From Sporosarcina ureae (lineage in GTDB: Bacteria > Bacillota > Bacilli > Bacillales_A > Planococcaceae): a DNA stretch of 64,000 nt. The first letter of the stretch is position 1. The number at the start of each line of letters is the position of its first letter. Shown in pieces: positions 63,447 to 64,000 of the stretch. The stretch spans positions 334,134-398,133 of the forward strand of contig NZ_CP015109.1 in assembly GCF_002082015.1 (NCBI RefSeq). The letters are read 5' to 3'. Below the pieces are notes generated by a model. It worked only from the letters and a program-made list of their open reading frames with translations. It was not told the DNA's origin and ran no database searches. Position numbers and translations under genes: made by a program.

Positions 63447-63578
63447 TTATTCTTCATGTCGTCCGACACAACGCTCACATTCGTACATCATAGATTCTTG
63501 TTTTTCTTTGAACTGGTTCCCACATTCTATACAAACCTTTTCCACCATTTGTCTTTTTTGCTCAGTGTTCTTTTTCAT
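63447..63578 (-). CDS. Small zinc-finger protein, 43 aa
   Basis: ATG 63578 has GGAGG 8 nt upstream. The sequence has one zinc-ribbon set, CIEC-x(14)-CERC (KVCIECGNQF, YECERCVGRH). It resembles the tiny YhfH-like zinc fingers of Bacillus in design. A strong terminator follows immediately. Function unknown. Confidence 0.75.
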   Translation of the reverse strand: MKKNTEQKRQMVEKVCIECGNQFKEKQESMMYECERCVGRHEE

Positions 63579-63793
63579 CGTACATTCCTCCATTCATTTA
63601 GTTGTCATTCCCTGTACTGATACAGCAACTTTTATTAAGACTAATATATAACAGTATCGTCAGACTTGTCACTCTTTTCAGACGGAACCTGTTATTTTAC
63701 GATGGAATCCAAAAGAGCACGACGAATATAGGAAATAGAAAAGTGGAAATAAAAATGGCATGTCAATATCGCGACATACCATTTCTTTCCTCT

Positions 63794-63904
63794 TTACATC
63801 ATCACACCATAAACTATTACAGCCGCGATGATGACTAGCGTTACGACAAACACCGTCCATTGCATATTATCCGGCTTTTCTGGTCTACTATCCCATTTCT
63901 GCAT
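63794..63904 (-). CDS. Small membrane protein, 36 aa
   Basis: ATG 63904 with AAGGAAG about 9 nt upstream. A polar start (MQKWDSRPEKPDN) and one membrane helix (VFVVTLVIIAAVIVYGVMM) ending at the C-terminus. Supported by the ribosome site and composition only. Confidence 0.5.
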   Translation of the reverse strand: MQKWDSRPEKPDNMQWTVFVVTLVIIAAVIVYGVMM

Positions 63905-64000
63905 GAATAAACGCTTCCTTTCTGGTGTGTTAGTTCTTCATTCATTAGTTTTCCCTTCTGTTTACGAATTAAACGCGATGTATTTGTGTATAATCAGAAA

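Overview
The window looks like chromosomal DNA of a low-GC, spore-forming Gram-positive bacterium of the Planococcaceae. A Sporosarcina-like organism is my inference: gene content and AGGAGG-type ribosome sites fit, TTG and GTG starts are frequent, lipoproteins are numerous, and two short proteins resemble gamma-type spore proteins. No rRNA, tRNA or CRISPR array was seen.

Layout. 0-5 kb: an IS110-family element with a convincing bridge-RNA-like region upstream of its transposase, next to a phage- or plasmid-type replication module (DnaB-like helicase, replisome organizer, and a short paralogue of the organizer's N-terminal domain). 5-14 kb: a membrane protein, an Xre-type regulator, a HEAT-repeat protein, endonuclease V, a CPBP protease, two tandem 39-residue membrane peptides, a glyoxalase II/I pair, a MetE-like methyltransferase, a YghU-type GST and a lipoprotein. 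14-19 kb: accessory DNA with small membrane proteins, about 190-bp GC-rich repeats and a decayed IS21-family element with a 5-bp target duplication. 20-32.5 kb: a carnitine-catabolic island (BKACE enzyme, carnitine dehydrogenase, betainyl-CoA thioesterase, betaine/carnitine ABC transporter, CocE-type hydrolase, TetR regulator). It lies between two about 1.1-kb direct copies of a siderophore-binding-protein gene; one copy is intact and one is broken.

32.5-43 kb: small proteins, a methyltransferase, the MoxR-DUF58-transglutaminase cluster, remains of an ECF-type transporter locus and a large HNH protein. 43.5-48 kb: deoxynucleoside utilisation (deoR, then nupC-pdp-deoC). 48-64 kb: a DUF1646 transporter, lipoproteins, proline dehydrogenase, a chemoreceptor, MarR, SDR and EAL proteins, and four DUF948 paralogues around a lipoprotein gene.

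How genes work together. The carnitine operon should import carnitine, oxidise it to 3-dehydrocarnitine, cleave that with acetyl-CoA to betainyl-CoA plus acetoacetate, and hydrolyse betainyl-CoA to glycine betaine. The TetR protein probably controls it through two matching palindromes, one at the operon promoter and one at its own gene. The deo cluster takes up and breaks down deoxynucleosides.

Most unusual signals: (i) three intergenic arrays with an exact 21-nt period, each with a conserved core of 8-10 nt and a variable remainder; two share the core CGCTCTAT/ATAGAGCG in opposite orientations; (ii) the IS110 bridge-RNA candidate, whose internal segments match the element end and its flank; (iii) the metabolic island between direct repeats.
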